Positions 43,880-54,476 of a stretch of 64,000 nt of DNA are shown here, piece after piece. This stretch comes from Undaria pinnatifida. Its lineage: Eukaryota; Sar; Phaeophyceae; Laminariales; Alariaceae. Within the stretch, counting starts at the first letter, position 1, and every line of letters begins with the position of its first letter. The translations under genes and the position numbers were made by a program. The notes under the pieces were generated by a model, which did no database searches, was not told the DNA's origin, and saw nothing but the letters and a program-made list of their open reading frames with translations. Location of the stretch: contig JABAKD010000015.1 of assembly GCA_012845835.1 (NCBI GenBank), positions 9,983,967 through 10,047,966 on the forward strand. The letters are read 5' to 3'.

Positions 43880-44170
43880 TCAGATACTGCTCTGCGGATG
43901 TTAGGGGTTTCATAGTATATGCGGAATCGTTATTGATGTGTGTTTTGAGTGTTCTCCAGGTGGATGGCTTGCCTCGCTGATGCAGTCGATGGTGATCATG
44001 ATACGACCCGGCTTTGATGCGATGATACTGCCCGTACACATGTGTGAGTGCTGCCGGCGACAAGTTTGGTACGGTCTACTCTTTCCTGCGTGGTTTATAT
44101 GTGGGGCCATTGACAATCAGGTGCTGGCTCTTGTGTGTGTTTGGTGATAGTCGTACGAGATTTCAAGTTT
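43880..44170 (+). repeat. Dispersed repeat shared with 62480-62800
   Basis: CCCGGCTTTGATG-GA, ACAAG-T-GGTACGG, CGTGGTTTATATGTG and TTGACAATCAGGTGCTG have recognisable counterparts near 62620-62770. Confidence 0.5.
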
Positions 44171-44639
44171 CCCTTCTGGGTAGTTTGTAGGGGAGTGGCG
44201 CAATATTTTTATCACTGCCGGACGCGATGACCTTTTGTTATTGTACATACAAAAAAACTTGCCCCGAAAAGAAGAAAATATTTCGCATTTAACCGGTACT
44301 TTCTTGAGTGTACTCAATAGCAGTACTTTTTACACTTTTGGGTACTCGATAGACGTGCCCATGACCTCGATCTGTTATTTTATCGTTATTATTGACAAAA
44401 CGTTTACTCTCAAAACACAACATTTAGTTTTAGACCATTTGTAGGATACGTATGGATATTTCCGAGGAGAGGGCCACGCTTCGAACTCCAGCTACTTAGG
44501 GGTCGCCAGGAAGCGGCACGTGTTGTTGGTGGGGTATGACTGACCCACACCGATGGCGTGCGATGTGCCTTATAAATACTGTAGAAAGTAATTAAAAGAG
44601 CACATATTGAGAACGAAGAAGCAAGAAGACAATACATGA

Positions 44640-45990
44640 CAGGTTAGCTATGACAACAGAAACTCGCCGCAGTATGGAGAGGATACGGCAAGCGCACATG
44701 GCCCTGCCTGCTGCTGCTGCTGCTGCTGCTGCTGGGCGGCAGGGTCGTACGCACGGCGTCGTGCCTCCCGCATTTTGTTTGGTGTCTTGTCATCATCTGT
44801 GACGTAGGCAAGTAATCCACGTAAAAGTTGATGTACACGTAAAAAACTGCCTCTGTGGAATAAAATGTAAGGATTAGTTTGTATCTATTAATAATTACTA
44901 TTCCAAAGATCCCTGTATTTCCGTCGAAATTTACGCGACCAATAAGCTGTGAGCAAGAATTAACGCAGCACAGCGGAAAGATGCGGTATGGTGGAGTGAC
45001 AGATGACAGGCGCCGACAAAAGAAATTCGCCGCAGCATAGCGAGGACTCGCCACGCACACGTACATGATGTATCCTACTACTGCTGCTGTGCGGCAGGGT
45101 TGTACACTTAGCGTTGTGCTGTCCTCATGTCGTCTGGTGCCTGTCATTTGTGGTGTGGGCAAGATCTCCGACACAAAACATTGCCCCTGGTACGCCAGGT
45201 ATGTGCGTAAAAATGCTGCCTCTGTGGACGTAAATGTAGGGATGGGTTGGTATATAAATTTCTATAAATTTTTCTTATATTACTGCCCAAATTGGCGCGA
45301 TCTATGGACATGCTACAACATAGCGCACGCAGCAGCAGCACAGCAGAAAAATGGGGTATGGTGGGGTGACAAATAGCACGCTCCGATTAAAGCAATCAGC
45401 TACTACAACAGCAGCCACACGCGCATAGAGTTGCAGGCTGCTGCTGCTGGGGTGCTGGACTGCTGCTGGGCGGCAGGATCGTAGCACACCCACGCAGCAG
45501 CAGCACAGCAGAAATATGCGGTATGGTGGAGTGACAGATGACAGGCTCCGACAAAAGCAACTCGCCGCATCATAGCGAGGACTCGCCACACGCGGCACAT
45601 GATGTATCCTACTACTGCTGCTGTGCGGCAGGGTTGTACACGTACCGTTGTGCTGTCCTCATGTTGTCTGGTGTCTGTCTGTGGTGCGAACACAATCTCC
45701 GACACAAAACATGTGGACGTAAATGTAAGGATGGGTTGGTACTGTATATACATTACTAAAACACGGTTCCTATAGTACCGCCCAAATTGGCGCGACCTAT
45801 GGACATGCTCTGGACTTGCGCATGCAACGGCAGCACAGCAGAAACATGGGGTATGGTGGGGTGACAAATGGCACGCTCCGATCGAAGCAATCAGCTAGTA
45901 CAACAGCAGCCACACGCGCATAGAGTTGCAGGCTTCTGCTGCTAGGGTGCTGGACTGCTGCTGGGCGGCAGGATTGTAGCATGGTGCTCT
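44640..45990. repeat. ~536-bp direct duplication with CTG runs
   Basis: GCGGTATGGTGGAGTGACAG occurs at about 44981 and 45517, and the sequence that follows each aligns for about 480 bp. A partial earlier copy is at 44640-44960. (CTG)n runs mark each unit (44707-44738, 45432, 45950). Confidence 0.85.
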
Positions 45991-46067
45991 GTGCGAAAAT
46001 AGGGAAATGTACGTGTACCTTCTAGAAGCAGAAAAACCCGCTTTGCATCCAAATTTTACGTGCGTAC

Positions 46068-46200
46068 ACGAGGATAGGGGATGCGCAGACCCAATCCCCG
46101 GCGAGATGCGCAAGTCCAATCCCCCGAGGGATGCGGGAACCCACTCCCCGGGGGGATGCAGAAACACCATCCCCGGGAATGTTGCGGAAACCCGGGGATT
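46068..46200 (+). repeat. ~23-bp minisatellite
   Basis: About five copies of GGATGCG-A-ACCCAATCCCC-type units. Each copy keeps ATGCG and a CCCC(C)GG end. Confidence 0.75.
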
Positions 46201-46759
46201 TGCCTTACGTATGCCCGAGGCCAAAAGGTTTAAAGGGCTTGCCACGCGCGACACGCTGCACGGATCGCGCCCAAACCTCCGGCAACGTGGCCCCAACGGT
46301 CGAATTGTGCCCACCCCATCTAACGTTTTGGATAAAGGTGCGAGCCCGAAGAGGTATGCCCGAAAACCCCCCCCGACAATTACACGTATACATATATATA
46401 TATATCCTGTATACTTTCCTCCTCTATTCGGCGTAGGGGCAAGCCGCGTAACAGCACAGCTTGCGTCACTGCAGCAGTATATGTCAACACTCCCCCTTCC
46501 TCCTCTTCTCCTCTTGGACTAGACCGATAACCATTACGACAGCCCTGAGCGCCATTCTTCCATAATATGCTCTTCGGAGCTTGAGCTTTGACACCAACCA
46601 GTTGGCTATCCCCGACTGAGTGCTCTACCTCTCTCCTGCGGACTGCCTGACCTAACTCAGGAGCTGTTCACCACACACCAGTGCGGAGACCCCGCTATGA
46701 CGCGCCTGCACCACATACCAGTAAAACCGACCACTCAACTGGTTGAATCCACAGCTGGC
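46201..46759. other. No gene recognised
   Basis: A 46007-46522 frame spans the minisatellite and beyond (171 codons) but shows no motif. Confidence 0.3.
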
Positions 46760-47110
46760 GTTTTTTTTTTCTTCTTTCATCATCGCTTTCGCTCTCCAGC
46801 TCAACCCGTAAGATAGTTTACCTTCAGCGACCGACAAGCCGTGGTCACAAGTGTCTTTCCATCTTCCCCCCTGTACATGCCTTCATTTTTATCGCGCATG
46901 GGGTTCATCATTCCAACTTTTCAGCTTTTTCAGGCTCGTCGAAAACTCATCGACTTTTATTAACTCGCGCTTTCTGCTCGTCATTTTTTGCGCAAGAAAA
47001 AGTTCCTACCAGCACGAGTTTGCACTATTAATATAGTATTAATGGGGAGGGTTCGAACCCGCATAATTGACTTTATATGCAGTGGGGACGAGATTCACTT
47101 ACTACTCCAC
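46760..47110 (-). mobile_element. tRNA-headed SINE, reverse orientation
   Basis: Head complement GAGGGTTCGAACCCGCATAA (B-box) at 47048-47070. The body has CAAGCCGTGGTCACAAGTGT, TTTATCGCGCATGGGGTTCA and GCGCAAGAAAAAGTTCC. A T run at about 46762 is the tail. Same subfamily as 18876-19250. Confidence 0.75.
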
Positions 47111-47269
47111 AGGGGACGCGTTATTTGAAACAATGTAATAAAAATACCAGGCATGTATTAAGTATATGTGTATACCGGTACCGCCTTTCCGCAGGAGTGT
47201 GTTGTTCACGTTAAACGGATATTTCTATTTCCACCCTTTTACATCCAGCGCAACCAGTGTCCGTGCCGA

Positions 47270-47475
47270 TGCCTCCTGGAGCAAAGATGTCAGGAGACGG
47301 CACTTTGACCCCTGGGCCGACGGCAATTTTCCGATAGTTTACCTTGACTGACGGCAACCTACTAGGTTTTAGTGTGGAACGATCGGTTTGACACCCTTGA
47401 CCGCTGGAAGGTTTCCCTTGACTGACCGTCTCCTGACACCTTGGTCCTAGATGGACGAGCCCTGTGGTCACAAAC
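47270..47475. repeat. GACGGC/TCAGGAGACGG repeat unit
   Basis: AAAGATGTCAGGAGACGGCA, TTGACTGACGGCAA and CCGTCTCCTGACACC form an inverted pair. Related units at 49465-49600, 52720-53870 and 55230-55440. Confidence 0.6.
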
Positions 47476-48284
47476 TACTAGAAAATAATACACATTGCGA
47501 ACACAGCAAGGTGATTTGGCCATGCAATGAAGAGCAATGAAAACGCGGGATAAAAAAAAGCGAACCCAGCACTCAGCACACCAGAATTTTTGTAACGAAA
47601 AAAGTGACCAGGTGTGTCAATTCGTCAGTTCGACAGCAGCTAACATGTGGTCAATTTCTTCGCGACTGTGGCTGCGAGCCCCTGCCAGTTGCTGCACCAG
47701 CTGTCAACAGATCAGCAGGCGGTGCAAACACTCCACTCAAACATTACCATGCCTCCTAAGGCGACAATCGAGGCATACCGTTTAACCCATTTCCAACTCC
47801 TAAAACACTCCTAGTCTATTTCCAAATATTTTGCCCCCATATCGGGAGTGCGGCTCTAAAAGCTTTAAACACATTTTTTGCTTAGCCCCTTGAAGGGCAG
47901 CCGTGAAGGAGCACACCCACACTAGAACTAGCATATTGAGTCTGAAGAGGCCTTGACGCTCAGCAGCTAGTCTAAACAGGCAGCCCAAACACTCAAGCAT
48001 TCGCGTATTATCATGCCACAACCACTCATCGGCGCCCTCCCACTCCCCACTAAACACCTTATGGGTCGATTGACTGCACTCTTGCGCCTTGGTGAACTTC
48101 CCGCACGAAAGCCGGTGTATTTTGTCGAAACACCCAAACATTAACATTCGCATGCCGCAATCTAATAATCACGGCCCTCCCCGTAAAACGCGAGATGTGT
48201 GGGTTGACGGCATTCTTGCCCTTTGACGGACAGCCATCAAGGAACTTGCCACTCTTTTTCTCTTGGTTACTCATCCCATCTCTT
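47476..48284. other. No gene recognised
   Basis: A ~150-bp internal similarity (TTGAC-GCA-TCTTGC and AACACTCAAGCATTCGC) between 47960-48060 and 48070-48230. No coding motif. Confidence 0.35.
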
Positions 48285-48605
48285 ATCTTCGCACTTTTTG
48301 TTTCTCCATCCCCCTTTCTAGGCGTATCTCAGATCCGTGGTCACTAAGCATGCTCTTCTCCCCCATCCCCACTGCGGAACCATCTTCACTGTTGTCGCGA
48401 GAAGGGTGCAGCACTTTCTTCCCTCGTCGACAGGCATCGAATTGCACCTACCCACCCTGCTACGCGCTCTCGGATTCCTTTGCTTTTGTGCTTTTGCGAA
48501 TAAACTCAAGAGCCAGACCTGAAATTTGAAGTCCAGAAGTAACTCTATAAATTGTAGCATTCGAGGGTAACCACTTGACCACCGGGGCTACCGATCACTC
48601 TACAA
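48285..48605 (-). mobile_element. SINE with tRNA-like head, reverse orientation
   Basis: The complement of 48570-48600 reads GGTAGCCCCGGTGGTCAAGT, an A-box-bearing head. The body has CAGATCCGTGGTCACTAAGC and TGTCGCGAGAAGG. A second headless copy is at 48790-48960. Confidence 0.55.
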
Positions 48606-49119
48606 CTAAGTACATCAAGTCTAACCACTCAAGCGGTGGCATGCCTCAATCCGTAAAGCAATGTCCGCCTGGTCGGTGAAAACTGAAAACCCAACGTGCT
48701 CCGTCACGGCATTGTATGATGCGAGGTACTGTGTTTGATTTTGCTCATCCCTTGTATTATGTTCTCACTCTTCCTTTTCTCTTCCCCCCCCCCCTAGACG
48801 TAACTCAGAATCGAGGTCATTAAGCAGGCTCTTCTCCCCCCCCCCCCACTACGGTGCGTGCCTTCGTTTTTATCGCGGGAAGATCCCAGCTATTTGTTCT
48901 CGTCGACTCGCATCGAAGTGTGCTTCGGCCTTGCAACTACTTCCATGCACGACAATGAGTTCACTCCCACATAAAAACGCCAACTATGTCGGTTGGCAAC
49001 ACTATTGCCCCCTTGACGGAAAGCCGTCGAGGAGCTCCCCACAGTAAGCTAGCATTTTGACCAAAACAATGCCTTAACGGGCCAGAAGTACTGTAGATCG
49101 GCGGAGCCATCCCACGCTA

Positions 49120-49385
49120 GCGGTGCAGCAGATTCTAAGAACTTTCTGAGCTCCTAACATGAGGAGCTCAATCAATACCTCACCCGAAACATGACTTCGA
49201 AGGCGTTCGTTCGCGCCACCCGGCCAACGCTTCTATTCGCTAGTCCTAAAACAAAATGTATTCGTAAAGCTGTCATACTAACCAATAGTTCCACTCCACA
49301 AGTAGAGAAGCTCAACCGGTCAGAAGGTCAGAAACACTAGTTGACCCAAAAAGTTAAACCCTTGCCGTGGGATGACTCGGCATTG
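49120..49385 (+). repeat. ~270-bp dispersed repeat
   Basis: Partner of 10470-10760 and 52205-52460; starts GCCATCCCACGCTAGCGGTG and ends TTGCCGTGGGATGACTCGG. Confidence 0.65.
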
Positions 49386-49464
49386 GGATCAAGGTGCCAA
49401 GCGGGTGTGTGCAGGGGCAAGTTTGCGCACAGCGGACGAATCGCGATCTGCGTGACGGACGGCC

Positions 49465-49600
49465 GTCTAGACGTAACACACTAGTTTTGGTGTGGGAGAC
49501 GCTAAAGGTGTGACGGCGCTAGTGAGCAAACACGTCAGGAGACGGGAGGACGGCAGTTTAGGCCTTTTTTGGACGGCCGTCTAGACGTAACATACTACAG
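49465..49600. repeat. CGTCTAGACG palindrome unit
   Basis: Two GGACGGCCGTCTAGACGTAA sites about 110 bp apart bracket GACGGCGCTAGTGAGCAAAC and GTCAGGAGACGG. Confidence 0.8.
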
Positions 49601-49800
49601 TAGATAATCTAGATCATGTATCATACCGGTCTCTGTTGTTCTGATACGTTGTGCGGAATCTGTGTAGTCCGGATCCAACCCAGTAAACATGGGCTAGATC
49701 ATGCAGGTCATACGGCTCCCGCCCGGCAAGTTGATATATGAGCCATGCAGATGATATTGACCAGGGGTCTGTCTGCCATGAAATCCGTATGGCTTGTTAA
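49601..49800 (+). repeat. Dispersed GATC-rich repeat
   Basis: Partner of 5406-5680: GGAATCTGTGTAGTCCGGAT, CATGGGCTAGATCATGCAGG and GTCTGTCTGCCATGAAATCC. Confidence 0.65.
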
Positions 49801-50250
49801 TAGGAGCCTGATATGTCCGACGTGTGGCAGTTTGTGTGTGTATGTGTTGATCAATGGGTGATGCCGAAGCATCAGTGCTTGACCAATGAACGGCCTTTGT
49901 CGAATATGCGGTAAGCTCAACTGCAACAACTTGTGTGTGCCTGTGTTGACCAATAAAACATCCCGATTCATCAGTAGCTGACCTATGAATGGGTTTCGTC
50001 AAAAGTACCTGATACCAGGTATGTAGTATGCTCTACTGGACCGTCCAGTTGAGCTTACCGCATGTCCGACGGAACCCATTTGTTTGTCAACCACTAGTAT
50101 TTCGGGATTTTTCATTGGTCAATCGATACACGCACACACATAATTTTCCAGAGGCCACCAAGCACCCTGATCTCACGCCTACCAAAACTGAGGATCGGCC
50201 GGAGCAAATCGAGGGTCGACTAAAGCCAGCAAAACAAAAAGTCAAACAAT
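49800..50250. repeat. CCAAT-bearing repeats related to the CRAL-TRIO upstream region
   Basis: TTGATCAATGGGTGATGCCG, GACCAATGAACGGCCT, TTGACCAATAAAACATCCCG and, reversed, TTTTTCATTGGTCAAT with TACACGCACACACA. GAAGCATCAGTG and ATTTCGGGAT mark each unit. Confidence 0.6.
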
Positions 50251-50794
50251 AACCGATGCCACGGCAGGAGCACAGTACCCCCCCCCAGTAGCGCGGTGGG
50301 GATTTGCCAGAGCAATATGGCCGCCTCAATAGGGGAAGCCACCTTATTCATTCCGGGTTATGAGTGCAATTCCCCAGTCGTGAGCGTTATGTTCACCGCC
50401 TTATATAGGGATACCGCCGGATTGGGGGACCCTTACTGTATGCCAGTCTGGGCCTAAAGGTAGGCCATTTTTCCTTAATATAAAGCCAATGTAAATGTGG
50501 CTTATATTTTGGGCCCAAACTGGTGGTAGTGCCTAATTGTTATGTGGCTCCTCCCTTGAGAGGCTGTATATGTATGTATGCCTTACACAAAACTATTTTG
50601 AAGTAAGTTGAAGAGCAAACCCTCTTAACAATAACATCGTCTTAAGCCAAATGCTGTCAAGACACAATATAATCCCAGCGATATTGGGTAGTTGGATAGG
50701 TTAGAACCCCCGTCGGGACACAAATGAATTCTCAGCGATATTTGGCAGTTTGATAGGTTAGAAGCCCCGTCGGCCAGAATTGTTTTGGCCAAGA
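50251..50794. other. No gene seen; GGCGG motif and a hairpin
   Basis: 50320-50430 resembles the palindrome cluster at 1.2 kb. 50480-50515 is an inverted pair (AATATAAAGCCA..TGGCTTATATT). 50680-50770 has a duplicated CAGCGATATT-GG-AGTT-GATAGG block. Confidence 0.5.
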
Positions 50795-51080
50795 ATTGGA
50801 CGCGTGCTTCTGTACGATGGAGGCAGTTTGTTGTGAGGGAGGGGGGGGTTGTTTCTGAAGGGCGAAGCTCCTTAACCCAGATCGTCGGAACTAGGTTATG
50901 GGTTTGTTCATCAGGTTGCTGATTGCACTTACAGTTTACTCGAAATCAGTTTTTGGGTGACGTATTTGATAGAGCTCCTCAAGCCACCACCCTCAAAAGG
51001 CAAAAAAAGGGCCTCAGGGCACCCCTACCGTAGCGTGTGTCAACCATTGTTTCAGAAGGAAAAACAGAGCCAGTGTACCT
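50795..51080 (-). mobile_element. GACGCGTGCTACG-type TIR element without MITE
   Basis: Reverse copy from GGACGCGTGCTTCTG through CTCCTTAACCCAGATCGTCG and AGAGCTCCTCAAGCCACCAC to CTACCGTAGCGTGTGTC. It shows the pre-insertion form of sites that carry MITEs in the copy at 57335-57765. Confidence 0.65.
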
Positions 51081-51109
51081 CGGTCGTAGCGTGTGTCCTT
51101 GCAGGGCTT

Positions 51110-51330
51110 TTTCCACGGGTCAGATCGCTTCTCGCGGGCCGGATCGGATCAGGGTGACGCGGATCTCGACCCGTGATAAAAATTGAAAATGCTTCCGGAC
51201 CCGATTCGACCCGACCCGTGGGAAACCGAACAACCAACACCTGACCTGACCTGACCCGACTCAACCCCCGAGTTTTGGAAAACCGGGTCATGACCCGACC
51301 CGCGGGCCGGGTCAGGACCCGTGAAAAAGC
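51110..51330 (+). repeat. Degenerate GACCCG minisatellite
   Basis: CGATTCGACCCGACCCGTGG, CTGACCTGACCTGACCCGAC and CCCGACCCGCGGGCCGGGTC. It ends about 200 bp before the SDR start codon. Confidence 0.75.
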
Positions 51331-51531
51331 CCTGAAAAAGTGCTAACCCTATCGTGGAACGCATCAAGTGGGAAATATTTTGGTCAAAAAATGTTAGCTC
51401 TATGATAGCACGCACGTCAAGTGGAAAGGTACCCTCGGGCCGTCAACCGACGCCTTTGCTAAACGCGCGGTCTTTCGTTTTCACCCCTTGGTTCGCTCGG
51501 CAGGCCGCCTTTGCCGGCGAGCACTACCGCC

Positions 51532-51648
51532 ATGTCGGGACGCGTGTGCGTCGTGACTGGTGCTAATGCAGGCATAGGGAAAGCGACGGCCATGGGGCTG
51601 GCGCAGCAGGGAGCGCACGTCGTGCTCGCCTGCAGGTCTGTCAGGAAG
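51532..51648 (+). CDS. SDR gene, exon 1
   Basis: Codes residues 1-39, phase 0 at its end, from ATG to AAG|GTGAGT (a textbook donor). It contains the whole glycine-rich cofactor loop TGANAGIG and the strand ending VVLACRS. Confidence 0.92.
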
Positions 51649-54445
51649 GTGAGTTGCCGCTTGCTAGCTGTTTCCTACTGCGGTAGTGTTCATGAATATG
51701 TATGTAGTGTGTGCCTGTGTGTGTCCGCCTGTGTGTCTGTGTGCCTGTGTCTGTGTGTCTTGCGTGTGTGTCTGCGTCAGTGAGTCTTTGCGTCTGTGCC
51801 TGCGTCAGTGTGTCTGTGTATCAGTGTGTCTGTATGCCTGCGTGCCTATTGTGTGTGTCTTCTGTGTATTCGTGTGTGTTCGTGTGTGTTCTGTACTCAA
51901 ATAGTCCAAGACGCCTAGTGTTGGATAGTGAAAAATCGACCACTAAGAAGGAAGGCCGTGCTGAGACTTACGCGAAAAATAAGACCTCCGGGAGTCGTCG
52001 AAGTATACAGAAGTTAGCGTAGAACGCAATCGTTCTGGAACAAGAAACCCAGGCTGAACCAGCTTTTCCTGTGTCTTTCCTGCTTCTTTCCTGTTTCTTA
52101 TTTACAGGTGTAGGTGTCCTGTAGAGATATGTAAATACCCATGCAATACATGCCTGCACGAAAAAACTCCACTTGAGTTGTTTTTGTTGTTGATCGGAAT
52201 CATCCCACGCTAGCTAGGGGTGCAGCAGAAGTTTGCTGAGCTGCTAACGTGAGGAACTTAATATCTCATGATCTGAAAGGTGACTCTGAAGACATTTCGC
52301 CCGCGCAACCCGACCGACATCTCTGCGCGCTAGTGCTAATAGCAACCATTGTACTCGTGAAATTATCGTACCCACCGATAGTCCTACACTTGAGATCAAC
52401 CGGTCAGACACAATTAGTTAATTCAACAACTGCAACCGCTACCGTGGGATGACTCGATGCTGAAAGTCCTTTCTGTTGTCATCACGTTTCCCCTCCGAAG
52501 TCCCGTGCCAGGTACGGGTTACAAACCTTGCCCTCCCACTTTGCCGCGCTGTCCACAGGGCGAAGCCGCGTGCGCGGACATCCGACGGAAGGTGCCGGGG
52601 GCGGTGGTGGACACCTTAGCATTGGACTTGGAGAGCATCGACAGCATACGCGGCTTCGTGAAGAGCTTTCGACAGACCTCCCTCCCGCTTCACGTCCTCG
52701 TCAATAACGCTGGTGGGCAAAGATGTCAGGAGCGGACGGTGTACATATACAGTGCCCCCCCCCCTTCCAACAAAGGTTTAAACTGCCGTCTTCCCGTCCC
52801 CTGACATGTTTACTCGCTAGCGCCGTCACACCTTTAGCGTTTCCCATGCCAAAACTAGCATGTTACGTCTAGACGACCGTCAGTTGTAAGCTTGAACTGC
52901 CGTCTCCTAGCATGTTTTCTCACCGTCGCAGTAATGCCGTTAGGAGCTCTCACACTAAGCTATTATATTACGTCTAGACGGCCGTCCACCAAAGGTCTAA
53001 CTGCCGTCCTCCCGTTCCTTGACATGTTGGGTCACTAGCGTAGTCTTACCTTTAGCGTATCCCACACTAAAACAAGTATGTTACGTCTAGATGGCCGTCC
53101 GTCACAGGCCCAAGGGGCCATCTCTCCACGTATTTGGTGACTACTGTGGCGAAGTCACCCCCTGTCTCCCAGACTGGAACTGCAGTGTAATACGTCTAGG
53201 CGGCCGTCCATCAAAGGTCTAAACTGCCATTTTTTGTTATTTCGTTTTATTTCCTTCATCCCATTTATTATCCTCGTACTACTACCTCTCGCGCTCCCTC
53301 CCAGTAGTAACTCAGATCCGGGGTCACACAGTGGGCCTTCCTCCCCCCTCTCTAATACGGTACGTGCCTTCAGTTTTATCGCGAGAAGAATCCGGCATTT
53401 TCTTCCCTCGCCGACTCGCGTCGAATTGTGCTACCGTCTCCTGACATATTTTGCTCACGAGCGAAGTCGCGTCTTGAGGAGCTCCTCCGCAATATTTAGT
53501 ATATTACGTCAAGACGGCCGTTTTGTCACAGACCGTCTCCTGACATATTTGCTCACTAGCGAAGTCACACCTTTAGGCTCTCCCACACCAAAAACTAGTA
53601 CATCACGTTTAGACGGCCGTCCATCACAGGCCTAAAGTCTTGTATGCTGACATATTTGCTCCCTAGAGCGTAGGCCCACCTTTAGGACCTCCAACACAAA
53701 AAACTGGTATGTTTCGTCTAGACGGACCTCCAACACTAGAATTAGTATAATACGTCTAAACGGGCCTCCAACACTAAACTAGTACATTACGTCTAGACGG
53801 ACCTCCCACACTAAAAACAAGTATAATACGTCTAGACGGCCCTGTCCATGACAGGCCTACCATGCAGCAGGGAAGACGAAACACGCCTCCTGAGACGAAC
53901 ATCCGACCCGACATTCTCCAAACCTCGTGCGGCACTCACAAACAAAAAATGGTGGAAGAAGTGAAAAGACGTAGCCGATATTTTTCCGTAGGCTAAGACC
54001 CGTGCTAAGGTAGGGTTATTAGCCCTTTTGTTTACGGCTCCAACCAAGGCCACGGTGAGGGGCTCACGTTTGGGAGTTTTTCCCGGTGGCTCTCGGGGTC
54101 GCTCGCTCGCGCGAGCGACCCCCGTGTTTCCTTCGCGGTCTTATAACCCACCGGTCGCCCCGGTGGCGTATCAGGTTATCCTCGAGCCTGGTATAGGTCA
54201 GTTTCGAGACTTCGAGCCCCGCCGAGTGCATACTCGAATAAATTCGTTGGGACTTTTTCTTGTGGACAAATTGACTTGCGGAAAGCGCGAGAGCGTGAGT
54301 TAGCAACACTCGATGTACAATCGACGAGCAGTGGGATTGCTGAACCCTATGCGCGACAAAAGTTGAAGGCAAGAACCGGGGGGGGAAAGGGACGACACCT
54401 GTGACCACGGCTTGTCCAGAAGCTGGAAAGTGAAAGTGTGCGAAG

Positions 54446-54476
<31 letters not shown>

